A program made the translations under genes and the position numbers. From positions 1-64,000 of the forward strand of contig NZ_SSON01000025.1 in the NCBI RefSeq assembly GCF_029871245.1: a stretch of 64,000 bases of DNA, in the 5' to 3' direction. Below the pieces are notes generated by a model. The model saw nothing but the letters and a program-made list of their open reading frames with translations, was not told the origin of the DNA and did not search any database. Shown here piece after piece: positions 17,687-25,563 of the stretch (the first letter of the stretch is position 1; each line of letters opens with the position of its first letter). This DNA is from Pseudomonas sp. BN102 (GTDB taxonomy: Bacteria > Pseudomonadota > Gammaproteobacteria > Pseudomonadales > Pseudomonadaceae).

Positions 17687-18784
17687 ATGAAATCGCTCGA
17701 GGACAAAGTCGCCATTGCCACCGGCGAAGGCTCCGAGATCGGTGTCGTAGTGGCGCGGCAAAGCAGGAGAAAGCTGATCGGCATACTGCTGTGCGTCGGC
17801 GCCGTGGTCATTGCGGCCGCCGGATGGGCCATGGCTCGTACGTTCGGCGAGACCTCGACCGACAACGCCTATATCCGCGGAGACGTCACCTCGCTCGCCG
17901 CAAAGATTGCCGGTTATGTCACTGCCGTAGAGGTCGAGGACAACCAGGCCGTCCGGGCGGGTGACGTCCTGTTCCGGATCGACGATCGGGACTACCACGC
18001 ACGGCTTGCGCAAGCAGTGGCCAATGTCAAAGCAGCCGAGGCTCGCCTGACCAATGTCGATGCGGAGACCCAGCTTCAGCGTGCGCTCATTCGACAGGCC
18101 GAAGCCCAGAGACGTTCGGCCGTGGCCGAGATGAACCTGGCGACCAAGACCCACGATCGCAGCCGCAAACTGATCCGCAGCAACTCGGTCAGCCAAGCCC
18201 TCGTCGATGAAAGCGACGCGGCACGATTGGATACCGAGGCGAAGGTGTCGGCCGCTTCCGCAACGGTAGAGGCTCAACAGCAACGCATCGTCGTCCTGGT
18301 GGCCCAGCGAGAAGCTGCCGTTGCTGCCGTGGCACAGGCACAGGCCGCGCGCGATCTCGCCCAGATCGATCTCGACAGCACCGTGGTGCGCGCGCCTGTG
18401 AGTGGGGTCATCGGCAACCGCCAGGTCCGCATCGGCCGGTTCGTTACGCCCGGCGTGTCCTTGCTCGATATCGTTCCGGTCAATGATGTGTGGGTCGTGG
18501 CGAATTTCAAGGAAACCCAACTCGAGAACATCCGGCCCGGCCAGAGCGTGCGTATCACGGTCGACGGCTACCCCGACGGGGCACTTGAAGGCGTGGTCGA
18601 CAGCTTTGCACCGGGTAGTGGGTCGGCGTTCAGCCTGCTCCCCACGGATAACGCAACCGGGAACTTCGTTCGTGTCGTGCAGCGCGTTCCGGTAAAGATC
18701 CGGTTTGCCAACAATCCGTTGCCGGGCCGCATCGTGCCTGGCCTGTCCGCGCGCGTCGAGATCGATGAAGGGAGCGGCTCATGA
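17687..18784 (+). CDS. EmrA/HlyD-family membrane-fusion protein with odd N-terminus
   Basis: Periplasmic adaptor of 365 residues pairing with the DHA2 transporter whose ATG overlaps its stop. One membrane helix (about residues 30-50, LIGILLCVGAVVIAAAGWAM) is followed by the lipoyl half-motif TDNAYIRGDVTSLAAKIAGY, a long coiled coil (about 95-225), the second half (STVVRAPVSGVIGNRQVRIG) and a C-terminal beta domain. The first 20 residues are unusual: MKSLEDKVAIATGEGSEIG looks like the start of a classical SDR (consensus KVAIVTGxxxGIG) with the last glycine motif spoiled. This suggests the 5' end derives from a deleted SDR gene joined to emrA. The start is ATG 17687 with AGGAAA upstream. Confidence 0.88.
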   Translation: MKSLEDKVAIATGEGSEIGVVVARQSRRKLIGILLCVGAVVIAAAGWAMARTFGETSTDNAYIRGDVTSLAAKIAGYVTAVEVEDNQAVRAGDVLFRIDDRDYHARLAQAVANVKAAEARLTNVDAETQLQRALIRQAEAQRRSAVAEMNLATKTHDRSRKLIRSNSVSQALVDESDAARLDTEAKVSAASATVEAQQQRIVVLVAQREAAVAAVAQAQAARDLAQIDLDSTVVRAPVSGVIGNRQVRIGRFVTPGVSLLDIVPVNDVWVVANFKETQLENIRPGQSVRITVDGYPDGALEGVVDSFAPGSGSAFSLLPTDNATGNFVRVVQRVPVKIRFANNPLPGRIVPGLSARVEIDEGSGS

Positions 18785-20433
18785 CAACGCTTGCCACCGC
18801 CACGCGGAGCCACGGCAGATCTACGGCCGGGCTCCTTCTTGTTGCGGGCATAGTGCTTGCCACGCTGACAGAAGCGATCGCCAGCACCGTTCTGTCGCTC
18901 GGGCGAGGCGACATCATCGGCGACACCTATGCGACGCCTGATGAGTTTGCCTGGCTGGATATCGGCTACACCGCGCTCAAGCTCATCGGATTCATGATCG
19001 CGCCCTCGCTGCTGAACCGCTTCCATCCGCGGGACGTGATCATCGGCGCCACCCTGGTCATGGGCCTGGCGTGCGGCATTGCCGCCATCACAGCTCGGCT
19101 GGACCTGCTGGTCGCTCTTCGATTCATTCAGGGCTTCGCCGGCGGCACTCTGCTCATCGGGGGCCAGACGCTCATATTTCTCGCCTATCCGCGAGCCCAT
19201 CAGCCGATCCTTCAAGCCCTGTTCGCCATGGGCTCGGTTGTCGCGCCCGCGACCATCGCCCCGGCCCTTCAAGGTTGGTTGATCGATAGCCAGTCCTGGA
19301 CATGGATCTTCTTCAGCATTGTGCCGCTTGCCCTGGCGGCAACCGGACTTCTGCTCATCGCAGACTGCCCGTTGCCGACCAGGATCCGGCACCGTCCGTT
19401 TGATTGGATCGGCTTCTCACTGATTTCTGCCACCCTATTCTGTTTCACCTACGTCTTCAGCCAGGGCAGCCGCTGGGACTGGTTCGAGGAACCCCGCATC
19501 CTGTGGCTGACAGTGATAGGCGCAGCCGCTCTGCTGGCGTTTCTCGGCCAACAGGTATTGGCCAAAGGCCAAGGTCTGCTCGACTTCACCCTGTTCAATT
19601 CGAGCGATTTTACCTTTGCCTTCATCGTCAGTTTTGTCGCCGGCGCCGCATTGTTCGGCAGCGCGTTCCTGATTCCGGCGTTCGCCTTGTCCGTCCTCGC
19701 GTTCACGCCTACCGATGCCGGCCAGCTCCTGTTGCCGAGTGGCGCGTTGTTCATCGGCGCGCTCCTCATTGCTGCCTATCTCATGCAGGCTCGCCGCGTT
19801 CCGCCGGTCGCCACAGTGCCCTTTGGCATCCTGATGATCATGGTTGCGATGTGGATGCTGTCCGGTTCGACCAGCGAGAGCGGCACAGACGACATGATGG
19901 CAGCCATCCTGTTGCGCGGCCTGGGCCTGGGCTTCCTGTTTCTGTCGATCACCTTGATCGCATTCAGCGACCTCAACCGCCGAAACCTCGCCTCCGGGAT
20001 AGGCCTCTTCAATACAGGCCGCCAGCTTGGTGGTCTCATGGGGGTCGCAGCGCTCCAGACACTGATCGAGCACAACGTCGCCGCCAATGCCGTGGTCCTT
20101 GGCGCTAGCGTCACCGGAGGAGGGGCCGCGGTCATCGAACGGCTGACGACCACGACAGCCATGCTGGCGGTGAAAGGAATGGATGCGGCGGCCGCCAGCC
20201 AGGGAGCGACGAGCCTTCTCGGCCGGGTCGTAACAGGTCAGTCCACAGTGATTGCCTTCGACACCGCGTTCATCGCAGTTTCCCTGCTATTTGTAATCGC
20301 CGCCCCCATGCTGGTCGGCATCAAGATCGGACTCTCGCGATACGCGAAAGCGTGCGCTGTGCGTCCTTCGGCTGACGAGGGAAAAGGGTGCGGCCGTTCC
20401 CTGCCGTCCGCATCCACGTTGCAATTCAAATGA
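18781..20433 (+). CDS. EmrB-like DHA2-family MFS exporter
   Basis: Inner-membrane drug exporter of 550 residues, consistent with the 14-helix DHA2 group. The N-terminal half shows a helix with a conserved acidic site (LATLTEAIASTVLSLGRGDI) and a RFIQGFAGGTLLIGGQTLIF segment that corresponds to the helix-4 signature. Hydrophobic segments continue to about residue 520, and the last 30 residues are a polar tail. Its ATG overlaps the adaptor stop as ATGA. With the adaptor it should form an EmrAB-type pump that needs a TolC-like outer-membrane partner encoded elsewhere. Helices and motifs are somewhat divergent from E. coli EmrB, so the substrate is open. Confidence 0.9.
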   Translation: MTTLATATRSHGRSTAGLLLVAGIVLATLTEAIASTVLSLGRGDIIGDTYATPDEFAWLDIGYTALKLIGFMIAPSLLNRFHPRDVIIGATLVMGLACGIAAITARLDLLVALRFIQGFAGGTLLIGGQTLIFLAYPRAHQPILQALFAMGSVVAPATIAPALQGWLIDSQSWTWIFFSIVPLALAATGLLLIADCPLPTRIRHRPFDWIGFSLISATLFCFTYVFSQGSRWDWFEEPRILWLTVIGAAALLAFLGQQVLAKGQGLLDFTLFNSSDFTFAFIVSFVAGAALFGSAFLIPAFALSVLAFTPTDAGQLLLPSGALFIGALLIAAYLMQARRVPPVATVPFGILMIMVAMWMLSGSTSESGTDDMMAAILLRGLGLGFLFLSITLIAFSDLNRRNLASGIGLFNTGRQLGGLMGVAALQTLIEHNVAANAVVLGASVTGGGAAVIERLTTTTAMLAVKGMDAAAASQGATSLLGRVVTGQSTVIAFDTAFIAVSLLFVIAAPMLVGIKIGLSRYAKACAVRPSADEGKGCGRSLPSASTLQFK

Positions 20434-20506
20434 AAAGCCACGCACCAGGCGCGGCATTGTCCTTCCTCGGGGAAGAAGGGGATCTTTTTCCGATGCCAAC
20501 CGAGGT

Positions 20507-20890
20507 TCAGGGTTTGGCCACGTGCCAAACCTGATTCACTCCATCGCCGGTCGTATCTCCGGGCTTGGAATCCTTGACCCAGGTGTACAGCGGCTTGCCT
20601 TGATAGGCCCATTGCCGACTTCCATCTTTGCGAGTAATGACCGTGTAGCCATCACCCGGCACCGCATTGGCAGGGGCCATGTGTGGCGGCCAGTTTTGGG
20701 CGCATTGGCCTATGCAGGCGGATTTGCCTTCGGTGTCTTTGGCAAATGTGTAGAGGGTCATCCCTTGGCTATCGACCAGGGTCTTGCCCAAGGCGGTGTC
20801 GACTGTTTTTGCCGGGGCTGCGGCCATGGCTACGGAGGACAGGCCGTAGAAGGTCAGCGCGGCAGCAGGTAGCAGTATGTTCTTCGGCAT
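20507..20890 (-). CDS. secreted COG4315-type repeat protein
   Basis: A 127-residue exported protein: signal peptide MPKNILLPAAALTFYGLSSV ending near AMA-AAP, then two copies of the family motif, DSQGMTLYTFAKDTEGKSAC and KDGSRQWAYQGKPLYTWVKD, with CIGQCAQNWPP between. This is the COG4315 / lipoprotein-15 family of secreted proteins with unknown function; this member lacks a lipobox, so it is probably periplasmic. I chose ATG 20890 because it begins the signal peptide; the longer frame to 20989 adds an unlikely leader. It is convergent with the MFS gene and has no operon partner. Confidence 0.87.
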   Translation of the reverse strand: MPKNILLPAAALTFYGLSSVAMAAAPAKTVDTALGKTLVDSQGMTLYTFAKDTEGKSACIGQCAQNWPPHMAPANAVPGDGYTVITRKDGSRQWAYQGKPLYTWVKDSKPGDTTGDGVNQVWHVAKP

Positions 20891-21064
20891 AGGGGCTCTC
20901 GTGTCGTGTAAACGATCAGGAAATTCGCTGTTCGGGTTTCTGTGCTTGGGGCAATGGCAGATCGCATCCACCAAGCAAGAGACGACCAACGAACCTGTTT
21001 ATTCCTGGGCGTAGGATTTTTTCTTGAGCAACACTTGCCAGCAACGCATTTGGCAGCATGGCCT

Positions 21065-21090
21065 GTTCGCTGCGCTCTGCCCAACCTGCG
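21065..21090. repeat. partial REP-like element, family B
   Basis: A single arm reading TTCGCTGCGCTCTGCCCAAC followed by CTGCGG, matching the right arm of the element at 4541-4621. No partner arm is obvious nearby. Confidence 0.5.
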
Positions 21091-21117
21091 GTGGAAGCCT
21101 GCCCTGACACGTTAATG

Positions 21118-21161
21118 GGGGGCAGCTTCGCTGCCCTTGGCGAATGAATTCGCCCCCACAA
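21118..21161. repeat. REP-like element, family A, single copy
   Basis: One family-A arm: GGGGCAGCTTCGCTGCCC hairpin followed by GCGAATGAATTCGCCCCCAC. It lies just downstream of the WYL regulator (which ends at 21178 on the minus strand). Confidence 0.75.
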
Positions 21162-21177
21162 TGGTTTGGCTGGGAGC

Positions 21178-22050
21178 TCAGGTGTAGAGCCAACGCTCCA
21201 GCTCCTCCAGGTTGGCCGCCACTATCTGTTGCGCCACGGCCTTGGCCTGCACCTTGTTCGGGTCGATCTGGTAGCGCTGCAGCACGTACTGCACCAGGGC
21301 GCCGCGAGTGTCCAGCAGCAGCTGGCCGTCCTGCATGCCGAAGTCGACTTCGATCAGTGTCTTCTGTGCCGGCTTGAGGCGCGGATCGGGCTCGATGATC
21401 ACTTGTACCTGGGTGTTCCAGCCTTCGTCCTGGTCGCGACCATTGTCCGACGCGTCCAGCAGCTCGGGCTCGCCGCGCAGGCGGCTGAGGACGAAGTCGC
21501 GGTAGGCGCGGTTCTTCTCGCAGTAGGCGCGCACATGCCAGCGCATGCCGGTGTAGACCAGGGTATGCGGGGCGATCAGGCGGATTTCCGGAGTCGGGTT
21601 GGCCAGGGAGACGTACTCGGTCTCCAGTCGCAGGCCTTCGCGGCAGGCCTTGAGCAGCGGTCGCAGCACCTCGGGGCGCACCGAGCGGTCCGGTACCTTG
21701 AGCACCTCGGTATGGGCGTAGGCCAGGGCCAGGCCTTCGATATGCGGCGCGCGCTCATGGTTCTGGTTGAGCAGGTGGAGGTAGGCGTCGGCGCTGTCGT
21801 CGATGAACAGCGGGCGAAACTGTTTGCTCGGGACGTAGCCCTTCAGGTGCTTGTCATAGGTCAGGTTTTTGGGCGCATGGTCGCCGATGTAGGTGTTGAT
21901 GTCCTTGGACGCCTGCTGCCGGCTGATGCCGAAGCTCTGCATCAGGTGGTTGGTGGTCAGGCGCCCTTCCCACCACACCACCGTCTCGATCAGGCGGTAG
22001 CGCAGGGCCAGGTCCCAGCGCACATGTTCGATCGATTGCTTGCGTTTCAT
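21178..22050 (-). CDS. WYL-domain transcriptional regulator
   Basis: A 290-residue regulator. Residues 1-75 form a winged helix-turn-helix (RYRLIETVVWWEGRLTTNHL; FGISRQQASKDINTYIG). The WYL ligand-binding domain spans about residues 120-205 and includes LIAPHTLVYTGMRWHVRAYC, and a C-terminal beta/alpha domain follows (TLIEVDFGMQDGQLLLDTRG). WYL regulators bind nucleic acids or nucleotides and often control DNA-damage or phage-defence genes, as BrxR and CapW do. No defence gene lies nearby here, so it is an orphan. The start ATG at 22050 is well placed, with REP-like repeats on both sides of the gene. Confidence 0.88.
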   Translation of the reverse strand: MKRKQSIEHVRWDLALRYRLIETVVWWEGRLTTNHLMQSFGISRQQASKDINTYIGDHAPKNLTYDKHLKGYVPSKQFRPLFIDDSADAYLHLLNQNHERAPHIEGLALAYAHTEVLKVPDRSVRPEVLRPLLKACREGLRLETEYVSLANPTPEIRLIAPHTLVYTGMRWHVRAYCEKNRAYRDFVLSRLRGEPELLDASDNGRDQDEGWNTQVQVIIEPDPRLKPAQKTLIEVDFGMQDGQLLLDTRGALVQYVLQRYQIDPNKVQAKAVAQQIVAANLEELERWLYT

Positions 22051-22140
22051 GGTCTGCCCCCGTCCGTGCCCAATGCTTGCCTGTACACATCCACAATCTG
22101 GATCTGTCGGCTTACGCTACATATGTGGGCGCCATCGGGC

Positions 22141-22186
22141 AAGACTGCCCTGCGGGTTGCATAGCGATTGAAATCGCTCCATAGAG
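22141..22186. repeat. REP-like element, family A variant
   Basis: A diverged arm: CTGCCCTGCGGGTTGC followed by AGCGATTGAAATCGCTCC. The inner octamer differs (ATTGAAAT in place of ATTCATTC), the same variant as at 27461 and 30321. Confidence 0.6.
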
Positions 22187-22230
22187 GAGCGGATCGGAGC
22201 CAGGGCAGGGTATTGGGCGTGCACGTGCTT

Positions 22231-22326
22231 GTAGGGGCGAATTCATTCGCCAAGGGCTGCGCAGCAGCCCCTGAAGCGCTCCGGGGGCGAGCCTTCGGCC
22301 CGCTTGGCGAATGAATTCGCCCCTAC
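22231..22326. repeat. complete REP-like inverted pair, family A
   Basis: The best-preserved copy in the window. The outer 24 bases (GTAGGGGCGAATTCATTCGC plus CAAG) are repeated as a perfect inverted copy at 22303-22326. The 48-base centre contains further small palindromes (GGGCTGCGCAGCAGCCC). The transcript would fold into a long cruciform-like stem. It lies between the WYL regulator and the AraC regulator; apart from the two repeats the 22051-22362 gap shows nothing else. Confidence 0.9.
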
Positions 22327-22362
22327 GAAAAAGCGCTGCGCGAATTCGTCCTGGAGAGCCGC

Positions 22363-23319
22363 TCAGTGCGCGCGGGCGCCGCGGACTTCGCGGGCGGTAC
22401 AGCCAAATTGCTGGCGGAAGGCACGAGTGAACTGGGCCTGGTCGCTGAAGCCCCAGCGGAAAGCCAGTTCACCGATGGACAGGTGGCATTGCGGGTCGCG
22501 CAGCTGACGGTGCACCGCTTCGAGGCGCTGCTGGCGTACCCATTCGCCGAGGGTGTAGGGCGTGCTGGCGAACAGCTTGTGCAGGTAGCGCAGCGAAAGG
22601 CCGCAGGCGCTGGCGATGGATTGCGGCGAAAGATCCGGGTCGCCGAGGTTCTGCGCGACGAAGCGCTCGACTCGCGACAGGTGCAGGGTGCTGAGGTTGC
22701 TCCCTTCGCTGCCGAGCACCCTTTCGTCCTGTTGCAGCGCCAGCAGCAGCGTCGACATGGCCTGCTCCAGCAGGAGGTGGCGGGCCGCTGTCGGGCAGTC
22801 ATCGAAGTGCCGCGCGCAGAGGTCGAGCTGCTCGACGAAGACGCGTCCCAGGCCCCGGGTGGCATCGAAGCAATAGCGGGTATAGCGTTCGGGGCCGCGC
22901 AAGTGGCCCTTGAGTGCGCGTTCCGGCAGTTTGAGTACCCAGAGGTCGTTGTCGGCGCCGTAGTGGAAGCGGTAGGGCGCGTCGCCCCGCTCGACGATGA
23001 AACCGCCGGGGCTGCAGCTCAGTTCGCGGCCGTCCTGCTCGAAGTGCACGTCGGCGCGACGCGGTACGGTGACCAGGTAGAAGGCATCGTGGTCCTGGCC
23101 GATCTGCGCCTTGCTGCGCGAATAGCCCAGCTCGCTGGAGCGCAGGCGCGAGAGGCTGAGCGGGGTGCTGGGCGTGCTCCAGCGTTGCAGGTGGCCATCG
23201 AAAGGCTTGTCGGCGGCGAACTCCAGGCTCAAGGCGAAGTAGGTATCGCTGATGGCCTCGACCCAGCGCGCTTGCCGTTCGGGCAGCGACCAGCCGTGGG
23301 TCGATAGTTCTGTGGGCAT
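22363..23319 (-). CDS. AraC-family regulator of the lactam/hydantoin cluster
   Basis: A 318-residue activator. Residues about 20-200 form an AraC-binding-like-2 (FeaR/NphR type) sensor domain (FYLVTVPRRADVHFEQDGRE; CSPGGFIVERGDAPYRF). The C-terminal 100 residues carry two helix-turn-helix motifs: DPDLSPQSIASACGLSLRYL and LSIGELAFRWGFSDQAQFTR, then FRQQFGCTAREVR. I chose ATG 23319 (MPTELSTHG) with AAGG upstream; the frame stays open to 23628 with unlikely sequence. It directly follows hyuA on the same strand, separated by a strong hairpin. In P. putida an AraC regulator, OplR, sits beside the HyuAB-like lactam hydrolase OplBA, and this gene occupies the same place. Confidence 0.87.
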   Translation of the reverse strand: MPTELSTHGWSLPERQARWVEAISDTYFALSLEFAADKPFDGHLQRWSTPSTPLSLSRLRSSELGYSRSKAQIGQDHDAFYLVTVPRRADVHFEQDGRELSCSPGGFIVERGDAPYRFHYGADNDLWVLKLPERALKGHLRGPERYTRYCFDATRGLGRVFVEQLDLCARHFDDCPTAARHLLLEQAMSTLLLALQQDERVLGSEGSNLSTLHLSRVERFVAQNLGDPDLSPQSIASACGLSLRYLHKLFASTPYTLGEWVRQQRLEAVHRQLRDPQCHLSIGELAFRWGFSDQAQFTRAFRQQFGCTAREVRGARAH

Positions 23320-23401
23320 GGTTCGACCTTTTTCAAAGAGGGCAGCATTGAAAAAAGGAACTGCAAGCAAGCTACTCAAGCAGCTCTTGTTATTGTCAGG
23401 C

Positions 23402-23428
23402 AGCCCGGCAGTCGAGGACTGCCGGGCT
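23402..23428 (-). terminator. perfect hairpin after hyuA
   Basis: A 12-base-pair perfect stem (AGCCCGGCAGTC, loop GAG, GACTGCCGGGCT) in the 146-base gap between hyuA and the AraC gene. It has no U-run. It probably ends or attenuates the catabolic transcript so that the regulator is expressed separately. Confidence 0.65.
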
Positions 23429-23465
23429 GGGAACAGCCAGATGATCGGTGTGACGGCGGCCGACA

Positions 23466-25550
23466 TCAAGCGCCGCACGTCACCCGGTAGGTAGCGGAGG
23501 GCTCCAGGGTGGCCTGCCAGCCCGGGGGCACCACGATATTGGTGGTGTCTTCCTCGATCACGCAGGGACCTTGCACCGTCTGGCCGGGCAGCAGGCGGTT
23601 GCCGTTGAACACGGCAGTGGACTGCCATTCACCCTCGGCGCTGAACAGCATGGGCCGCAGGCTGTCCGGCACTGGCGATGGCGGATTGGCCGGGCCTTGC
23701 AATTCGCGGTGCGGCGGGCGCGGCAGTTGGCCGATCACCGAGCACTCCAGGTTGACCAGCTCCACCGGGCTGCTGCGCTCGCTGTAGGAGTAGAGGGTCT
23801 GGTGGCGCGCGTGGAAGGCCTCGCAGAGCGTGGCCAGGCCGACTTCGTCGAGCTGGTGGGCTTCCAGCTCCACGCTGCATTCGTGGATCTGCCCGAGGTA
23901 GCGCATCTCCAGGGTGTAATGGCAGCTGCTGGCCTCGTCGCCGAAGCCGTCGTCGCGCAGGTTGACCAGGCCCTGCCGGCGCAGGTCGGCCAGCGCCCGG
24001 TTGAGCCGGTCCAGGTCGACATGCCCGGCATCCAGGCGCATGGGCAGTGTGGTCAGCTGATCGTAGCGCACGTCCGAGAGGATCTGGCCGAAGGCGCACA
24101 GGCCCGATGCGACCTTGGGAATCAGCACGGTGTGGATGCCGATCTCCTCGGCCAGGCGCACCACGTGCATGCCGGCCGCACCGCCGGCGCCGATCAGGGC
24201 GAAGTCGCGCGGGTCGTGACCGCGCTCGATGGACACGCGGCGGATGCCGTTGACCATGTTCAGGTTGACCAGGGTGGTGATGCCGAAGGCCGCACGTTCG
24301 ACGCTGATGCCCAGCGGGTCGGCGATCTTCTGCCGTATGGCATCCAGCGCCGCCTGGCGGTTGAGGCGGATGCTGCCGCCGAGCAGCGCGCCGTCGGGCA
24401 AATAGCCCAGGGCCAGGTTGGCGTCGGTCACGGTCGGTTCGCTACCGCCCTTGCCGTAGCACACCGGCCCCGGCTTGGCACCGGCGCTACGCGGGCCGAC
24501 CTGGAGCATGCCGAACTCGTCGAGGTGGGCGATGGAGCCGCCCCCGGCGCCGAGGGTTTCCACCTGGATCATCGGCACGCCGATGCGCTGGCGGAGGAAG
24601 TCCACGTCCTTGCTGAAGTTGGTGCGGCCGGCGTTGGTCAGGGTGATGTCGAAGGACGTGCCGCCCATGTCCACGGTAATGACGTTATCGATGCCGAAGG
24701 GGCGCGCCACCGAGAGTCCGGCCTGTGGCGCAGAGGCCGGGCCGGAGTTGATGGCGTTGACCGCGCGGTCGCGCATCACATTGCCCGGTGCCAGCCCGCC
24801 ATTGGACTGGAAATAGCGCACCGGCTGCTGGGCGCCGAGTTCCTCGAACAGGGCATCGATGCGCTCCACGTAGCGCGCCATCACCGGGCTCAGGTAGGCG
24901 TTGACCACGGTGGTGGAGGTGCGGGTGTATTCGCGGATCTGCGGGAAGACCTCGACGCCGGTGCAGACGAACACGCCCGGCAGCGCGGAGCGCACCAGTT
25001 CGGCGGCGCGTTTCTCGTGGCTGGGGTTGCGCACCGACCAGACGAAGGAGATGGCGACCGCCTCCACGCCCTCGGCGCGGAAGTACTCGATGGCGTCGCG
25101 CACGGCGCGCTCGTCCAGCGGGCTGTGCTCGCGGCCGTCACCGAGGATGCGGCCGCCGATGGGGCGGCGCAGATGGCGCGGCACCAGCATATGCGCCGGC
25201 GGGTAATGGGCGTCGTAGCGATGGCCTTCCTCCTTGTGGCCAAGGCGGATTTCCAGGCTGTCTTCGTGGCCGGCGGTGCAGAGCAGGCCGACCTTGACCC
25301 CGGTGCGCTCGATCAGCGCGTTGAGGGCGACGGTGGTGCCATTGATGCACAGGTCGCAGTTGGCGATCACGTCGGCCGGCGTGCGGCCGGTGGCGTCGGC
25401 GATTTGCGCGAGGCCCGCGCGGATGGCCAGGGTGCCGTCCTGCGGGGTGGAGGGGGCCTTGAACAGCTGCACGCTGCCGTCGCGGTCGGCCAGGATGAAG
25501 TCGGTGAAGGTGCCGCCGGCGTCGATGCCCAGGCGATATTGGTTGCGCAT
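23466..25550 (-). CDS. hyuA: HyuA-type ATP-dependent lactamase/hydantoinase subunit A
   Basis: Subunit A (694 residues) of the hydantoinase/oxoprolinase family, cytoplasmic enzymes that use ATP to open cyclic amides. The N-terminal nucleotide fold shows RLGIDAGGTFTDFILAD, the second phosphate motif VITVDMGGTSFDITLT, and the family core GPRSAGAKPGPVCYGKGG with PTVTDANLALGYLP. Length matches HyuA, OplA and caprolactamase alpha chains. The gene follows hyuB by 13 bases on the same strand. Known family members open hydantoins, 5-oxoproline, caprolactam or valerolactam; the 5-aminovalerate pathway encoded next door favours a lactam such as delta-valerolactam, but this is inference. Confidence 0.92.
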   Translation of the reverse strand: MRNQYRLGIDAGGTFTDFILADRDGSVQLFKAPSTPQDGTLAIRAGLAQIADATGRTPADVIANCDLCINGTTVALNALIERTGVKVGLLCTAGHEDSLEIRLGHKEEGHRYDAHYPPAHMLVPRHLRRPIGGRILGDGREHSPLDERAVRDAIEYFRAEGVEAVAISFVWSVRNPSHEKRAAELVRSALPGVFVCTGVEVFPQIREYTRTSTTVVNAYLSPVMARYVERIDALFEELGAQQPVRYFQSNGGLAPGNVMRDRAVNAINSGPASAPQAGLSVARPFGIDNVITVDMGGTSFDITLTNAGRTNFSKDVDFLRQRIGVPMIQVETLGAGGGSIAHLDEFGMLQVGPRSAGAKPGPVCYGKGGSEPTVTDANLALGYLPDGALLGGSIRLNRQAALDAIRQKIADPLGISVERAAFGITTLVNLNMVNGIRRVSIERGHDPRDFALIGAGGAAGMHVVRLAEEIGIHTVLIPKVASGLCAFGQILSDVRYDQLTTLPMRLDAGHVDLDRLNRALADLRRQGLVNLRDDGFGDEASSCHYTLEMRYLGQIHECSVELEAHQLDEVGLATLCEAFHARHQTLYSYSERSSPVELVNLECSVIGQLPRPPHRELQGPANPPSPVPDSLRPMLFSAEGEWQSTAVFNGNRLLPGQTVQGPCVIEEDTTNIVVPPGWQATLEPSATYRVTCGA

Positions 25551-25563
25551 GTCGGATCTCCGG

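Noticed and set aside
21178-22050. WYL regulator as marker of a phage-defence island
   Set aside because: No restriction, BREX, CBASS or toxin-antitoxin gene is adjacent; the neighbours are metabolic genes and repeats.
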